Shown here one piece after another: positions 1 to 6,228 of a stretch of DNA of 9,807 bases. This stretch comes from Actinomycetes bacterium. Its GTDB lineage: Bacteria; Actinomycetota; Acidimicrobiia; Acidimicrobiales; Bog-793. The stretch lies in the NCBI GenBank assembly GCA_021823365.1, contig JAKAOD010000078.1:1-9807 (forward strand), in the 5' to 3' direction. Positions within the stretch are counted from its first letter, which is position 1; every line of letters begins with the position of its first letter. A program made the translations under genes and the position numbers. The notes beneath the pieces were generated by a model that searched no databases, had not been told where the DNA came from, and worked only from the letters and a program-made list of their open reading frames with translations.

Positions 1-2
1 CG

Positions 3-86
3 CCGCGGGCGCTTGCGCCCTCTACGCCCTCGTACGGGTTGAGCCAGCTCGTGCACGACCCGCGCACCCAAGGCGACTTCGACTGA
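3..86 (+). CDS. Possible 3' end of an unidentified gene (partial)
   Basis: An open frame enters from the window edge and ends at a TGA (84-86), giving 27 residues that finish in LVHDPRTQGDFD. Of its 27 codons, 24 end in G or C, as expected of coding DNA here. One other frame on this strand stops at 40-42. The tail is hydrophilic and I do not recognise a family. With so few codons this could be chance. The same frame stays coding-like after the stop (see 87-421). Confidence 0.3.
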   Translation, partial: PRALAPSTPSYGLSQLVHDPRTQGDFD

Positions 87-421
87 ACCTGAGCCGCCAA
101 CTTCGTCACCTGGCTCGTGATCTTCAGCGCCGGGGCGACCCTGCGGTTGGCAGAGGGACACCGCGCGGGTCTGAAGGACACCCGCGAAGGGAAACATCCG
201 GGGCGTGAAGTCCCCCGTGCCTACGCGCCGCGGCCAGGGGCGGCTCGCAGCCCCGTCGCGCCCGGCGGGGCGCGGGGCGCTGGCTCCATCTTCTCGTCTA
301 CGCGACTGAGGGGACAGGGGGCCTACGCTCTCCCCCGTCCAGCGCGAGCGAACCCGTTCGCGCCCCGTGCTGCCATCCGAACGACGCCGAGCGGTGTGAT
401 GACTCCAGCTGTGCCAGGTAC
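87..421. other. GC-rich region upstream of the helicase, no convincing gene
   Basis: There is no gene here that I would defend. After TGA stops at 84-86 and 90-92, the same frame encodes a short hydrophobic stretch at 93-158 (NFVTWLVIFSAGATLRL) that then becomes Arg/Pro/Gly-rich low-complexity sequence. It may be a gene remnant. Two hairpins are visible: a 6-bp stem 258-263/268-273 (GCGCCC/GGGCGC), and a stronger one at 312-340 listed separately. The helicase promoter should lie here, but I cannot pick a -10/-35 pair with confidence. Confidence 0.4.
312..340. other. GC-rich hairpin upstream of the helicase gene
   Basis: GGAC (312-315), a bulged A (316) and GGGGG (317-321) pair with CCCCC (332-336) and GTCC (337-340) around a 10-nt loop. 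This makes nine pairs with one bulge. There is no T-run on either side, so it is not a classical intrinsic terminator. It could end transcription from the left or structure the helicase leader. Confidence 0.3.
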
Positions 422-3400
422 ATGACCGCCCCACCCCCATCGTCCGCCGCACGTCCGGCACGCAGGCCGTCGATCGAGCCCGGCCCCGTCGACGGCCCCC
501 GGGGCGCAGAGACGATGTCCCGGGGCGCAGAGCCGATGTCCCGGGGCGCAGAGCCGATGTCCCGGGGCGCAGAGCTGGTGTTCGTGCCGGCTGATCCTCC
601 ACGCTCTGGGTCGTTTGCGTGGTACGACCCGGCTGGCCCCAGCGCGACCGCGGTCGATGCCGCGGATGCTGCCCAGGTCGAGGTCGTCGTGCCCGCCGGT
701 TCGCGGGTGCGGCGCCGGCGCGTGGCAGCGACTCCGCTCTCCCTCGTCGACGCCATCGGCGTGCTGGCGGAGCTCGAGCGCCGATCCGACGGCGCGGCGG
801 GGTCGACCGGCGCCCGGGCCTGGGCGCGGGCCCTGACCGCCGGCCTCGTCCTCGTCGCCCGGGGGCGCGTGTACCCGACGGTCTCCGGCGCCGGGTTCGA
901 TGCCTGGGTGGTCGGCCCGCTCGATGCTGCGGACCGCCAGCTGCTCGCCGACCTGGCTGCCACCTTCCCGGCGGCGGCCCACGCACTCTGGGTCCCCGGA
1001 TCGCGCCCGCTGGCCGTGGCCAGCCCGGACCGCCTGGTGCGGTCGATGTGGGATGCGCTGGCCGACACGCTGGTCCGCACCGCTGGCGCGCCGGTCGTCG
1101 CCGGCGGCGACCTGTTCGCCGCCGCTGAACCCCAGCGCGCCGGTCACCTGGCCAGCTGGCTGGGAGAGTGGTCGTCGGGCTTCGAGGGCGGCGCCGACGT
1201 CGCCCTGCGCATCGAGCTCGATGGCGGACTGCCGCCGACGGCGCCGGAAGCGGGCACGAACGAGATGGTGCCCCTCACGGCCGATCAGTCGTCAGTGACG
1301 GCTCGGGCCGTGGTCCAGGTGGCCAGCCGGGTGGACCCGTCGCTGGTGGTCGACGCCGAGCGGGTGTTCGGCGCGCCGGCGGCACTGGCTGCCCGTTTTG
1401 GCGACGACGTGGAGGCCGACGTGTTGCGGGCGCTGCGCCGTGGCGCACGCGCGTGGCCGCCGATGGCCACGATGCTCTCCCGCCCGGTGCCAGACCGGCT
1501 GGACCTGAGCGACGACGAAGTGTCGGACCTGCTGGGGGACGCCGCCTCCGACCTGGGTGGGGTGGGCATCTCGGTGCTGTGGCCGGCCGGGATGTTCAGC
1601 GACGGCGTGCGGCTCACCGGTTCGATCGGTGCCCCCGGGGCTGTCGTCGGGTCCGGCTTCACCCTCGACGAGCTGGTGTCGTTCCGGTGGCAGGCGACGT
1701 TGGGCGGCGAGGAGCTCTCCGAGGAGGAGGTGACGCTCCTCGCCGAGGCGAAGCGGGGCGTGGTCCGGCTGCGAGGACGGTTCGTGGCGGTCGACCCCGA
1801 GCTGGTGGACCGGTTGCGCCGCCGGCCGCCTCGGGCCCTCACGGCAGTGGAGGCGCTGGCTGCGGTGCTGTCCGGCTCGGTCGACATCGGCGGCGAGCTG
1901 GTGGAGGTGACCGCCCAGCCGCAGTTGGTCGACCTGGCCGACCGGCTGCGGGGAGCGGCCGGCGGTGTCGGTGCCACCGTGGTCGTGCCCGGTGCGCTAC
2001 GGGCCGAGCTGCGCCCCTACCAGCAGCGGGGGCTCGCGTGGCTGGCCGAGATGACCGGCACCGGGTTAGGCGGGTGCCTGGCAGACGACATGGGACTGGG
2101 AAAGACGCTCCAGGTGATCGCCCTGCACCTGCACCGGGCCGGCCAGTCTCTCGGGCCGACGCTCGTGATCTGCCCCACCTCGCTGCTCGCCAACTGGGAG
2201 CGTGAGGTGCAGCGCTTCGCCCCGTCGGTGCCCGTGCGCCGACACCACGGCCCCGGGCGCAGCCTTGCGGATCTCGCCCCCGACGAGCTGGTGGTCACCA
2301 GCTACGGCGTGGCCCGCTCCGACGCAGCCGAGCTGGACGCGGCGGAGTTCGCGCTCGTGGTCGCCGACGAGGCCCAGCACGCCAAGAACCCGGCCACCGC
2401 GACCGCCCGGGCGTTGCGCGCCATCACGGCTCCGGCCCGCTTGGCGCTCACCGGCACGCCGGTCGAGAACCGGCTGTCGGACCTGTGGTCGATCCTCGAC
2501 TTCACGACCCCCGGGCTGCTCGGCCCGCTGGAGCGATTCCTGCGGACGGTGGCCACCCCCATCGAGCGCTATCACGATCCCGACGCCACGTCCCGCCTGG
2601 CCCGGGTCGTCCAGCCCTTCCTCCTGCGCCGTCGCAAGACCGATGCCGACGTCGCCCCGGACCTGCCGGCCCGCACGATCAGCGACCTGCCGGTGGCGCT
2701 CACCAGAGAGCAGGTGGAGCTGTACGAGGCGGTGGTCCGTGAGGCGATGGCGGTCATCGAGGGGAGCGAGGGCTTCGCGCGCCAGGGCTTGGTGCTCAAG
2801 CTGCTCACGGCGCTGAAGCAGATCTGCAACCACCCGGCGCAGTACCTGCACCAGTCCGGGCCGCTGGCGGGACGGTCCGGCAAGTTGGCTGCCTTGGAGG
2901 AGCTGGTGCCGGTCATCGCCAGCGAAGGGGAGTCGGTGCTCGTGTTCAGCCAGTTCGTCGAGTGCCTGGGACTCGTCGAAGCCCGCCTGGGCGAGCTCGG
3001 TGTCGGCTGTCTGCTCCTCCACGGCAAGGTGCCTGCCCGGCGCCGGGCCGAGATGGTCGACGAGTTCCAGGCGGGGCGGGTGCCCGTGTTCCTCCTGTCG
3101 CTCAAGGCTGGCGGAGTCGGTCTCAACCTCACCCGGGCCAGCCACGTCGTCCACTTCGACCGGTGGTGGAACCCCGCGGTGGAAGATCAGGCCACCGACC
3201 GGGCGCATCGCATCGGCCAGACTCGGGCGGTGCAGGTCCACCGCCTGATCGCCGAGGGCACCTTGGAGGACCGCATCGCCAAGCTGATCGAAGGCAAGCG
3301 GGAGCTGGCGGAGTCGGTGGTCGGCGGCGGCGAGGCGTGGATCGGCCAGCTCTCCGATGCCGAGCTGACCTCGCTCGTGCAGCTGGGGAGCGCATCGTGA
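422..3400 (+). CDS. SNF2/SWI2-family DEAD-like helicase ATPase (HelZ type)
   Basis: This 992-aa protein has the length and layout of actinobacterial SNF2 proteins such as mycobacterial HelZ: an N-terminal SNF2-associated region (about 55-500) followed by a two-lobed ATPase. Lobe 1 has Walker A DDMGLGKT (555-562), the DEAQ box (649-652) and LALTGTP (674-680). Lobe 2 has LLLHGK, the LKAGGVGLNL motif, FDRWWNP and the family hallmark AHRIGQ (928-933). All catalytic motifs look intact. Such proteins use ATP to translocate on DNA and remodel or displace bound protein; the cellular role of this one is not evident. The start is ambiguous. ATG 422 has only a weak AGGT before it, while in-frame starts occur at 515, 536, 557 (ATG) and 578 (GTG), one in each copy of a 21-bp repeat. 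Family-like sequence begins near residue 53 (VFVPADPP). The gene overlaps the SWIM gene by 4 bp and is surely co-translated with it. Confidence 0.95.
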   Translation: MTAPPPSSAARPARRPSIEPGPVDGPRGAETMSRGAEPMSRGAEPMSRGAELVFVPADPPRSGSFAWYDPAGPSATAVDAADAAQVEVVVPAGSRVRRRRVAATPLSLVDAIGVLAELERRSDGAAGSTGARAWARALTAGLVLVARGRVYPTVSGAGFDAWVVGPLDAADRQLLADLAATFPAAAHALWVPGSRPLAVASPDRLVRSMWDALADTLVRTAGAPVVAGGDLFAAAEPQRAGHLASWLGEWSSGFEGGADVALRIELDGGLPPTAPEAGTNEMVPLTADQSSVTARAVVQVASRVDPSLVVDAERVFGAPAALAARFGDDVEADVLRALRRGARAWPPMATMLSRPVPDRLDLSDDEVSDLLGDAASDLGGVGISVLWPAGMFSDGVRLTGSIGAPGAVVGSGFTLDELVSFRWQATLGGEELSEEEVTLLAEAKRGVVRLRGRFVAVDPELVDRLRRRPPRALTAVEALAAVLSGSVDIGGELVEVTAQPQLVDLADRLRGAAGGVGATVVVPGALRAELRPYQQRGLAWLAEMTGTGLGGCLADDMGLGKTLQVIALHLHRAGQSLGPTLVICPTSLLANWEREVQRFAPSVPVRRHHGPGRSLADLAPDELVVTSYGVARSDAAELDAAEFALVVADEAQHAKNPATATARALRAITAPARLALTGTPVENRLSDLWSILDFTTPGLLGPLERFLRTVATPIERYHDPDATSRLARVVQPFLLRRRKTDADVAPDLPARTISDLPVALTREQVELYEAVVREAMAVIEGSEGFARQGLVLKLLTALKQICNHPAQYLHQSGPLAGRSGKLAALEELVPVIASEGESVLVFSQFVECLGLVEARLGELGVGCLLLHGKVPARRRAEMVDEFQAGRVPVFLLSLKAGGVGLNLTRASHVVHFDRWWNPAVEDQATDRAHRIGQTRAVQVHRLIAEGTLEDRIAKLIEGKRELAESVVGGGEAWIGQLSDAELTSLVQLGSAS
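498..581 (+). repeat. Four 21-bp tandem repeats, each carrying a start codon
   Basis: Units lie at 498-518, 519-539, 540-560 and 561-581. Each begins CCCGGGGCGCAGAG. Copies 2 and 3 are identical, copy 1 differs by one base, and copy 4 diverges at its end. Translated in the helicase frame they give a heptad of the MSRGAEP type. Position 18-20 of each unit is a possible start codon: ATG 515, ATG 536, ATG 557 and GTG 578. The array ends where conserved helicase sequence begins, so it looks like a duplicated leader-plus-start segment. Confidence 0.9.
3385..3390 (+). promoter_or_regulatory. Shine-Dalgarno site fixing the SWIM gene start
   Basis: GGGGAG lies 6 nt before GTG 3397, inside the end of the helicase gene. 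This spacing, with the GTGA overlap, favours the GTG over any upstream in-frame start. Confidence 0.7.
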
Positions 3401-4767
3401 GCCCGCGGCGCTCCCCTGGCTGGTCCGGGGAGTGGCCGGAGCGCCGTCCCCGGCGCCCGGGGCCGGGCCCGCGTCGCCCGGGGCGGCGACCCTTCGGCGC
3501 CACCTGGTGGGGGCGGGCATGGGTGGACGCCCTCGAAGGACGTGCCAGCCTCGATCCGAACCGGCTCCCCCGAGGCCGCACCTACGCCCGGGGAGGTGCG
3601 GTCGGCGAGCTGGAGCTCGCCCCCGGTCAGGTCACCGCACCGGTGCAGGGCTCGCGCCGGACGCCGTACCGGGTGACGGTGCGGGTGCGGACCTTCGACG
3701 CCGCCGGGTGGGAGTCGGTGCTCGACGCCTTCGCCTCCGCCATCGGCCACACCGCGGCCCTGCTCGACGGTGAGCTCCCCCCCGAGGTGGCGGCCGATGC
3801 CGCCGACGCGGGCTTCGACCTGCTGCCCGGTCCGGGCGAGATCCAGCCTCGTTGCACCTGCCCTGACTGGGCCGATCCGTGCAAGCACGCCGCCGCGGTG
3901 TGCTACCTCGTGGCTGACGCGCTCGACGCCGACCCGTTCGGGATCTTCCTCCTGCGGGGTCGGACCCGGGTCGAGGTGCTCGCCGGGCTCCGGGCCCGGC
4001 GCGCGCAGCCAGCAACCGGCCAGGCCCATGACGAGGATCTCGAGCTGGCGACGGCGACGGACCGAGGCGTGCCCGCGGCCGACGCTTGGCGGGGGAGCCT
4101 CCAGGCGATCTCGGGCGGTGCAGGCGCTCCGAGCGAGGCGGGCGGGGTCGCCGTGCTGCCCCTCGTGCCGCTCCCACCGAGCCGCCCGGGTCGCCCACCC
4201 ATACTGATCGGGGAGCCACCGGCTGGCGCGGTCGTCGACCCGGCCGGCCTCCGCGCCGTGGCGGCCGACGCGGCGGCGCGGGCACTGCACCTGGCGTCGG
4301 GCGGCACCGACCACGGCCTGGACCTCACGTCCGACGCGGACCTGGCGAGACGTGCCGCCGCGCTGGTGGGCCCGTCCGCAGGGGAGGGCGTCGACCTGGC
4401 AACGCTCGCGGCCCGGGCGAACCTGCCGCCCCGCCAGCTGCTCCGCCGGGCTCTGGCGTGGCAGGCCGGAGGGGTTCCGGCGCTGGGCGTGCTCGAAGAG
4501 CAGTGGGACCCCGGCGCACGCGCCATGGCGGAGGGCCGGCGGCTGCTCGGGGGCGAGGCATCCGTCCGGCGCAACCGTGCGACCGCCGGCGAACGCCAGG
4601 TGCGCCTCGGCCGCGACGGGCGCTGGTACCCCTATCGCCGGGCATCGGACGGTGGCTGGGACCCCGACGGCCCTGGAGTGCCCGCCGCCACCGGAGAAGT
4701 CGGCGCGCAGGACGGTTCGGAGAGCCGTGGGAGCGATGGGGAAGAAGAGGACCTGGACGTCGAGTGA
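3397..4767 (+). CDS. SWIM zinc-finger protein, partner of the SNF2 ATPase
   Basis: This 456-aa protein carries a complete SWIM zinc finger, RCTCPDWADPCKHAA, with predicted zinc ligands C153, C155, C162 and H164 (CxC...CxH). SWIM domains are known to bind DNA or protein and recur beside SNF2 ATPases in bacteria. The N-terminal block, with FGATWWGRAWVDALE (33-47), GRTYARGG and VQGSR..PY, is typical of bacterial SWIM proteins found next to SNF2 helicases. A basic Arg/Pro-rich stretch (4-32) precedes it, and the C-terminus is acidic (EEEDLDVE). The start is GTG 3397, set by the SD at 3385 and the 4-bp overlap with the helicase stop; the frame is open further upstream but there overlaps the helicase core. 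Tight coupling suggests the two proteins act in one complex, perhaps with the SWIM protein targeting the ATPase to DNA. That role is inferred. Confidence 0.9.
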   Translation: MSPRRSPGWSGEWPERRPRRPGPGPRRPGRRPFGATWWGRAWVDALEGRASLDPNRLPRGRTYARGGAVGELELAPGQVTAPVQGSRRTPYRVTVRVRTFDAAGWESVLDAFASAIGHTAALLDGELPPEVAADAADAGFDLLPGPGEIQPRCTCPDWADPCKHAAAVCYLVADALDADPFGIFLLRGRTRVEVLAGLRARRAQPATGQAHDEDLELATATDRGVPAADAWRGSLQAISGGAGAPSEAGGVAVLPLVPLPPSRPGRPPILIGEPPAGAVVDPAGLRAVAADAAARALHLASGGTDHGLDLTSDADLARRAAALVGPSAGEGVDLATLAARANLPPRQLLRRALAWQAGGVPALGVLEEQWDPGARAMAEGRRLLGGEASVRRNRATAGERQVRLGRDGRWYPYRRASDGGWDPDGPGVPAATGEVGAQDGSESRGSDGEEEDLDVE

Positions 4768-4776
4768 CGCCGGGCT

Positions 4777-4806
4777 CACCGAGGCTCCACCGAGGTGGGT
4801 GCGGTG
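4777..4806. terminator. Weak hairpin between convergent genes
   Basis: Only 54 bp separate the SWIM stop from the end of the sigma-factor gene on the other strand. CCAC/GTGG (4787-4798) can pair around a 4-nt loop, with CACC (4777-4780) and GGTG (4803-4806) as possible outer pairs. There is no T-run. A bidirectional terminator is expected here, but this is weak support. Confidence 0.2.
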
Positions 4807-4821
4807 ATCCCGCCTCGGATC

Positions 4822-5661
4822 TCACCCGGGCAGCTCCTCCGGTGATCCACTCTCGCTGGCCGGATCGAGGGCGCGATCCGGCGCCTCGAGACCGAGGTGA
4901 CGGCGCACTCGGTCGGCGAGCGCGGCCGGGATGACGGTGTCGGGGTCGTGGTCGCCGAGCGACGTCGTCGCGCCGACGAGCGCCTGGTACAGAGGCGGGC
5001 AGGTGGCACAGCCGACGAGATGGGCCTCGAGCGCGGCACGCTCGGGGTCTTCGAGCTCGCCGTCGATGTAGCTCGACACCTGCTCTCGGGCTTCCCAGCA
5101 GCTGAGTGGGACGCCGGCGTTCGCCGTCCGCCGTTCCTCCTGTCGTGACAAGGCGCTCACGAGCATCATCCTTCCTCGCCGGATCCGCTGCTTGGCGGCT
5201 GGGAGCGAGACGCCCAGGACGTCTGCGACCTCGGCTGCCGTAAAGCCCTCCGCGTCGTGGAGCACGACTGCGCTTCGGTAGTGAGAGGGCAGGCGGACGA
5301 GCGCGTCCCGAAGCTCCGCCGCTGACTCGGCGCGCTCCACGACCACCTCGGCGTCGACGCTGTATGCATCGTCGCGCCATCGGGCTTCCACGTCCGCCTC
5401 GCTGAGCTCGTGGGCGTGGTGACGGGCCCGATCGACCGCCAGGTGGTAGAGGATCCGATGGAGCCAGGTGCGCAGCGACGCCTCGCCCCGGTACTGCGAC
5501 GCCCGCTCGAGCGCACGAACCACGGTATCGCCGACGAGGTCTTCGGCGTCAGCGTCGTTGGCCGTGATCGAGCGGGCATAGCGGTACAGGCCGGCGAGCT
5601 CGGCCGCCACCCCGCGGGCGACGTCCCCGCTTCGGTCTTCGGTGGCCCGGACGTTCGCCAT
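4822..5661 (-). CDS. ECF sigma factor fused to a C-terminal zinc-finger anti-sigma-like domain
   Basis: In this 279-aa protein, sigma region 2 spans about 22-82 (DAEDLVGDTVVRALE, then SLRTWLHRI) and region 4 spans about 118-172 (LPSHYRSAVVLHDAEGFTA, with a helix-turn-helix at EVADVLGVSLPAAKQRI). About 20 residues later comes a zf-HC2/ZAS-type finger: C188, H214, C218 and C221 (Cx25Hx3Cx2C, with YIDGELEDPERAALEAHL between). Such fingers normally sit in separate anti-sigma factors, where zinc release on oxidation can free the sigma factor. Here the finger is in cis, and no membrane helix follows, so the protein looks cytoplasmic. The start is uncertain: ATG 5661 is chosen, but GTG 5688 is in frame and neither has a good SD. 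The gene is last in the minus-strand run, 117 bp after the DUF2892 stop with a hairpin between, so expression may be partly uncoupled. ECF assignment is firm; autoregulation by the finger is inferred. Confidence 0.9.
   Translation of the reverse strand: MANVRATEDRSGDVARGVAAELAGLYRYARSITANDADAEDLVGDTVVRALERASQYRGEASLRTWLHRILYHLAVDRARHHAHELSEADVEARWRDDAYSVDAEVVVERAESAAELRDALVRLPSHYRSAVVLHDAEGFTAAEVADVLGVSLPAAKQRIRRGRMMLVSALSRQEERRTANAGVPLSCWEAREQVSSYIDGELEDPERAALEAHLVGCATCPPLYQALVGATTSLGDHDPDTVIPAALADRVRRHLGLEAPDRALDPASESGSPEELPG
4859..4882. other. Perfect 8-bp inverted repeat in the sigma-factor 3' end
   Basis: GCCGGATC (4859-4866) and GATCCGGC (4875-4882) are perfect reverse complements around an 8-nt loop. 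They lie inside the last codons of the ECF gene and on the far side of the convergent junction for the SWIM transcript. It may help end the plus-strand message, or be a by-product of GC-rich coding sequence. Confidence 0.25.
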
Positions 5662-5692
5662 CCACCCAGTCTTTCGCGTGCGGTCCACCGCC

Positions 5693-5713
5693 CGCCGCCC
5701 GAGAGAGGCGGCG
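5693..5713 (-). other. Hairpin between the DUF2892 and ECF genes
   Basis: CGCCGCC (5693-5699) and GGCGGCG (5707-5713) form a perfect 7-bp stem with a 7-nt loop. It lies between the DUF2892 stop and ATG 5661. It would sit 4 nt from the alternative GTG 5688 and mask any ribosome site there, which favours ATG 5661. It has no T-run; an attenuator or mRNA-processing role is possible. Confidence 0.35.
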
Positions 5714-5778
5714 CTGCGGACGAACCGAGACTCAGACCGACCCGTCCGCGCGACGTCCTGTGGAGCTCGAGGTCGGCG

Positions 5779-6060
5779 TCAGGCGGCCCGGTGCACGTGG
5801 AAGACCCGGTGCGCGCCGGTCGCGGTGTCGCCGGTCGCGGTGTCGCCGGTCGCGGTGTCGCCGGTCGAGATGGTCTTGATGCCGAGAAGCTGGTAGAGGG
5901 GGCAGTACCCGCCCGCGGCCGTCGCGGCCATAACCGCGGCGACGACCAGCAGCACGATTCCCCCGGCCGTCGAGAAGCCGAGAACGCCGCTTCCGGCGAC
6001 CGCGCCGGCCGCCACGAGAAGCCGGAGGCTCCGGTCGATCCTTCCCATGTTCTTCTTCAT
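5779..6060 (-). CDS. DUF2892 (YgaP-like) inner-membrane protein
   Basis: This 93-aa protein has a basic N-terminus (MKKNMGRIDRSLR), then two hydrophobic helices at about 12-30 and 33-50, then the family signature GGYCPLYQLLGI with C53. DUF2892 occurs alone or fused to rhodanese (YgaP), and is often found near sulfur-transfer and thiol-stress genes; no biochemical function is established for the stand-alone form. ATG 6060 has an excellent SD, AAAGGAG, 6 nt upstream (bases 6067-6073). The C-terminus after the signature carries three perfect TGDTA repeats and an odd HRVFHVHRAA tail, both unusual for a family that normally ends soon after CPLY..LGI. It lies 27 bp after the mini-protein gene and upstream of the ECF gene. 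The family call is firm; the role in stress is inferred from neighbours. Confidence 0.85.
   Translation of the reverse strand: MKKNMGRIDRSLRLLVAAGAVAGSGVLGFSTAGGIVLLVVAAVMAATAAGGYCPLYQLLGIKTISTGDTATGDTATGDTATGAHRVFHVHRAA
5815..5867 (-). repeat. 15-bp in-frame tandem repeat in the DUF2892 C-terminus
   Basis: Three identical units GCCGGTCGCGGTGTC occur at 5815-5829, 5830-5844 and 5845-5859, with an 8-base partial copy to 5867. On the coding strand they encode TGDTA repeated in frame, beyond the conserved domain. Perfect identity suggests recent replication slippage. Confidence 0.9.
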
Positions 6061-6087
6061 CGCTCGCTCCTTTGATCGAGTTCCGAA

Positions 6088-6222
6088 CTACGCCTCACAG
6101 ACGCACGAGCAGCCGGGATCGATACAGGCCCTCTTCAGGTCGGGCACCCGGGGCGTCTGACGATCGTTCTCCCGCTCGCGGCTCATCCGAGCTTCGCGGC
6201 TCATCCGAACTTCGCGGCTCAT
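6088..6222 (-). CDS. Cys-rich mini-protein (44 aa) with a repeated start region
   Basis: This is a previously overlooked-looking gene. Its first ATG (6222) overlaps the MFS stop as ATGA, and its TAG ends 27 bp before the DUF2892 ATG, leaving room for that gene's SD. The N-terminus is three hexads, MSREVR, MSREAR and MSRERE, so in-frame ATGs occur at 6222, 6204 and 6186, giving proteins of 44, 38 or 32 aa. The C-terminus, RACIDPGCSCVCEA, holds C33, C38, C40 and C42 (Cx4CxCxC) right before the end. This suggests a small metal- or persulfide-binding or redox-active peptide, but I do not recognise a family. GCGAAG before the second and third ATGs is a weak SD; the first would depend on coupling to MFS translation. 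Its exact fit between neighbours is the main evidence that it is real. Confidence 0.6.
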   Translation of the reverse strand: MSREVRMSREARMSRERENDRQTPRVPDLKRACIDPGCSCVCEA

Positions 6223-6228
6223 CCGAAC
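6175..6228 (-). repeat. 18-bp tandem repeat of an ATGA stop-start junction
   Basis: Three units lie at 6175-6192, 6193-6210 and 6211-6228, reading TTCGCGGCTCATCCGAAC on the plus strand. The two right-hand copies are identical and the left one differs by two bases. On the coding strand each contains GGATGAGCC: a TGA in the MFS frame overlapping an ATG in the mini-protein frame. The MFS gene ends in the first copy it meets. Confidence 0.9.

Noticed and set aside
2962..3396. Longer N-terminus for the SWIM protein
   Set aside because: It would overlap the helicase C-terminal lobe for more than 400 bp, with Arg/Gly/Pro-rich nonsense sequence; GTG 3397 has a good SD.
2066..3520. 484-aa open frame on the minus strand opposite the helicase
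   Set aside because: It lies opposite intact SNF2 motifs and its translation is Arg/Gly/His-rich with no recognisable domain; long antisense frames are expected in DNA this GC-rich.
3187..4779. 530-aa minus-strand open frame opposite the SWIM gene
   Set aside because: The plus strand has a clear SWIM finger, SD site and overlap; the antisense frame has no family features.
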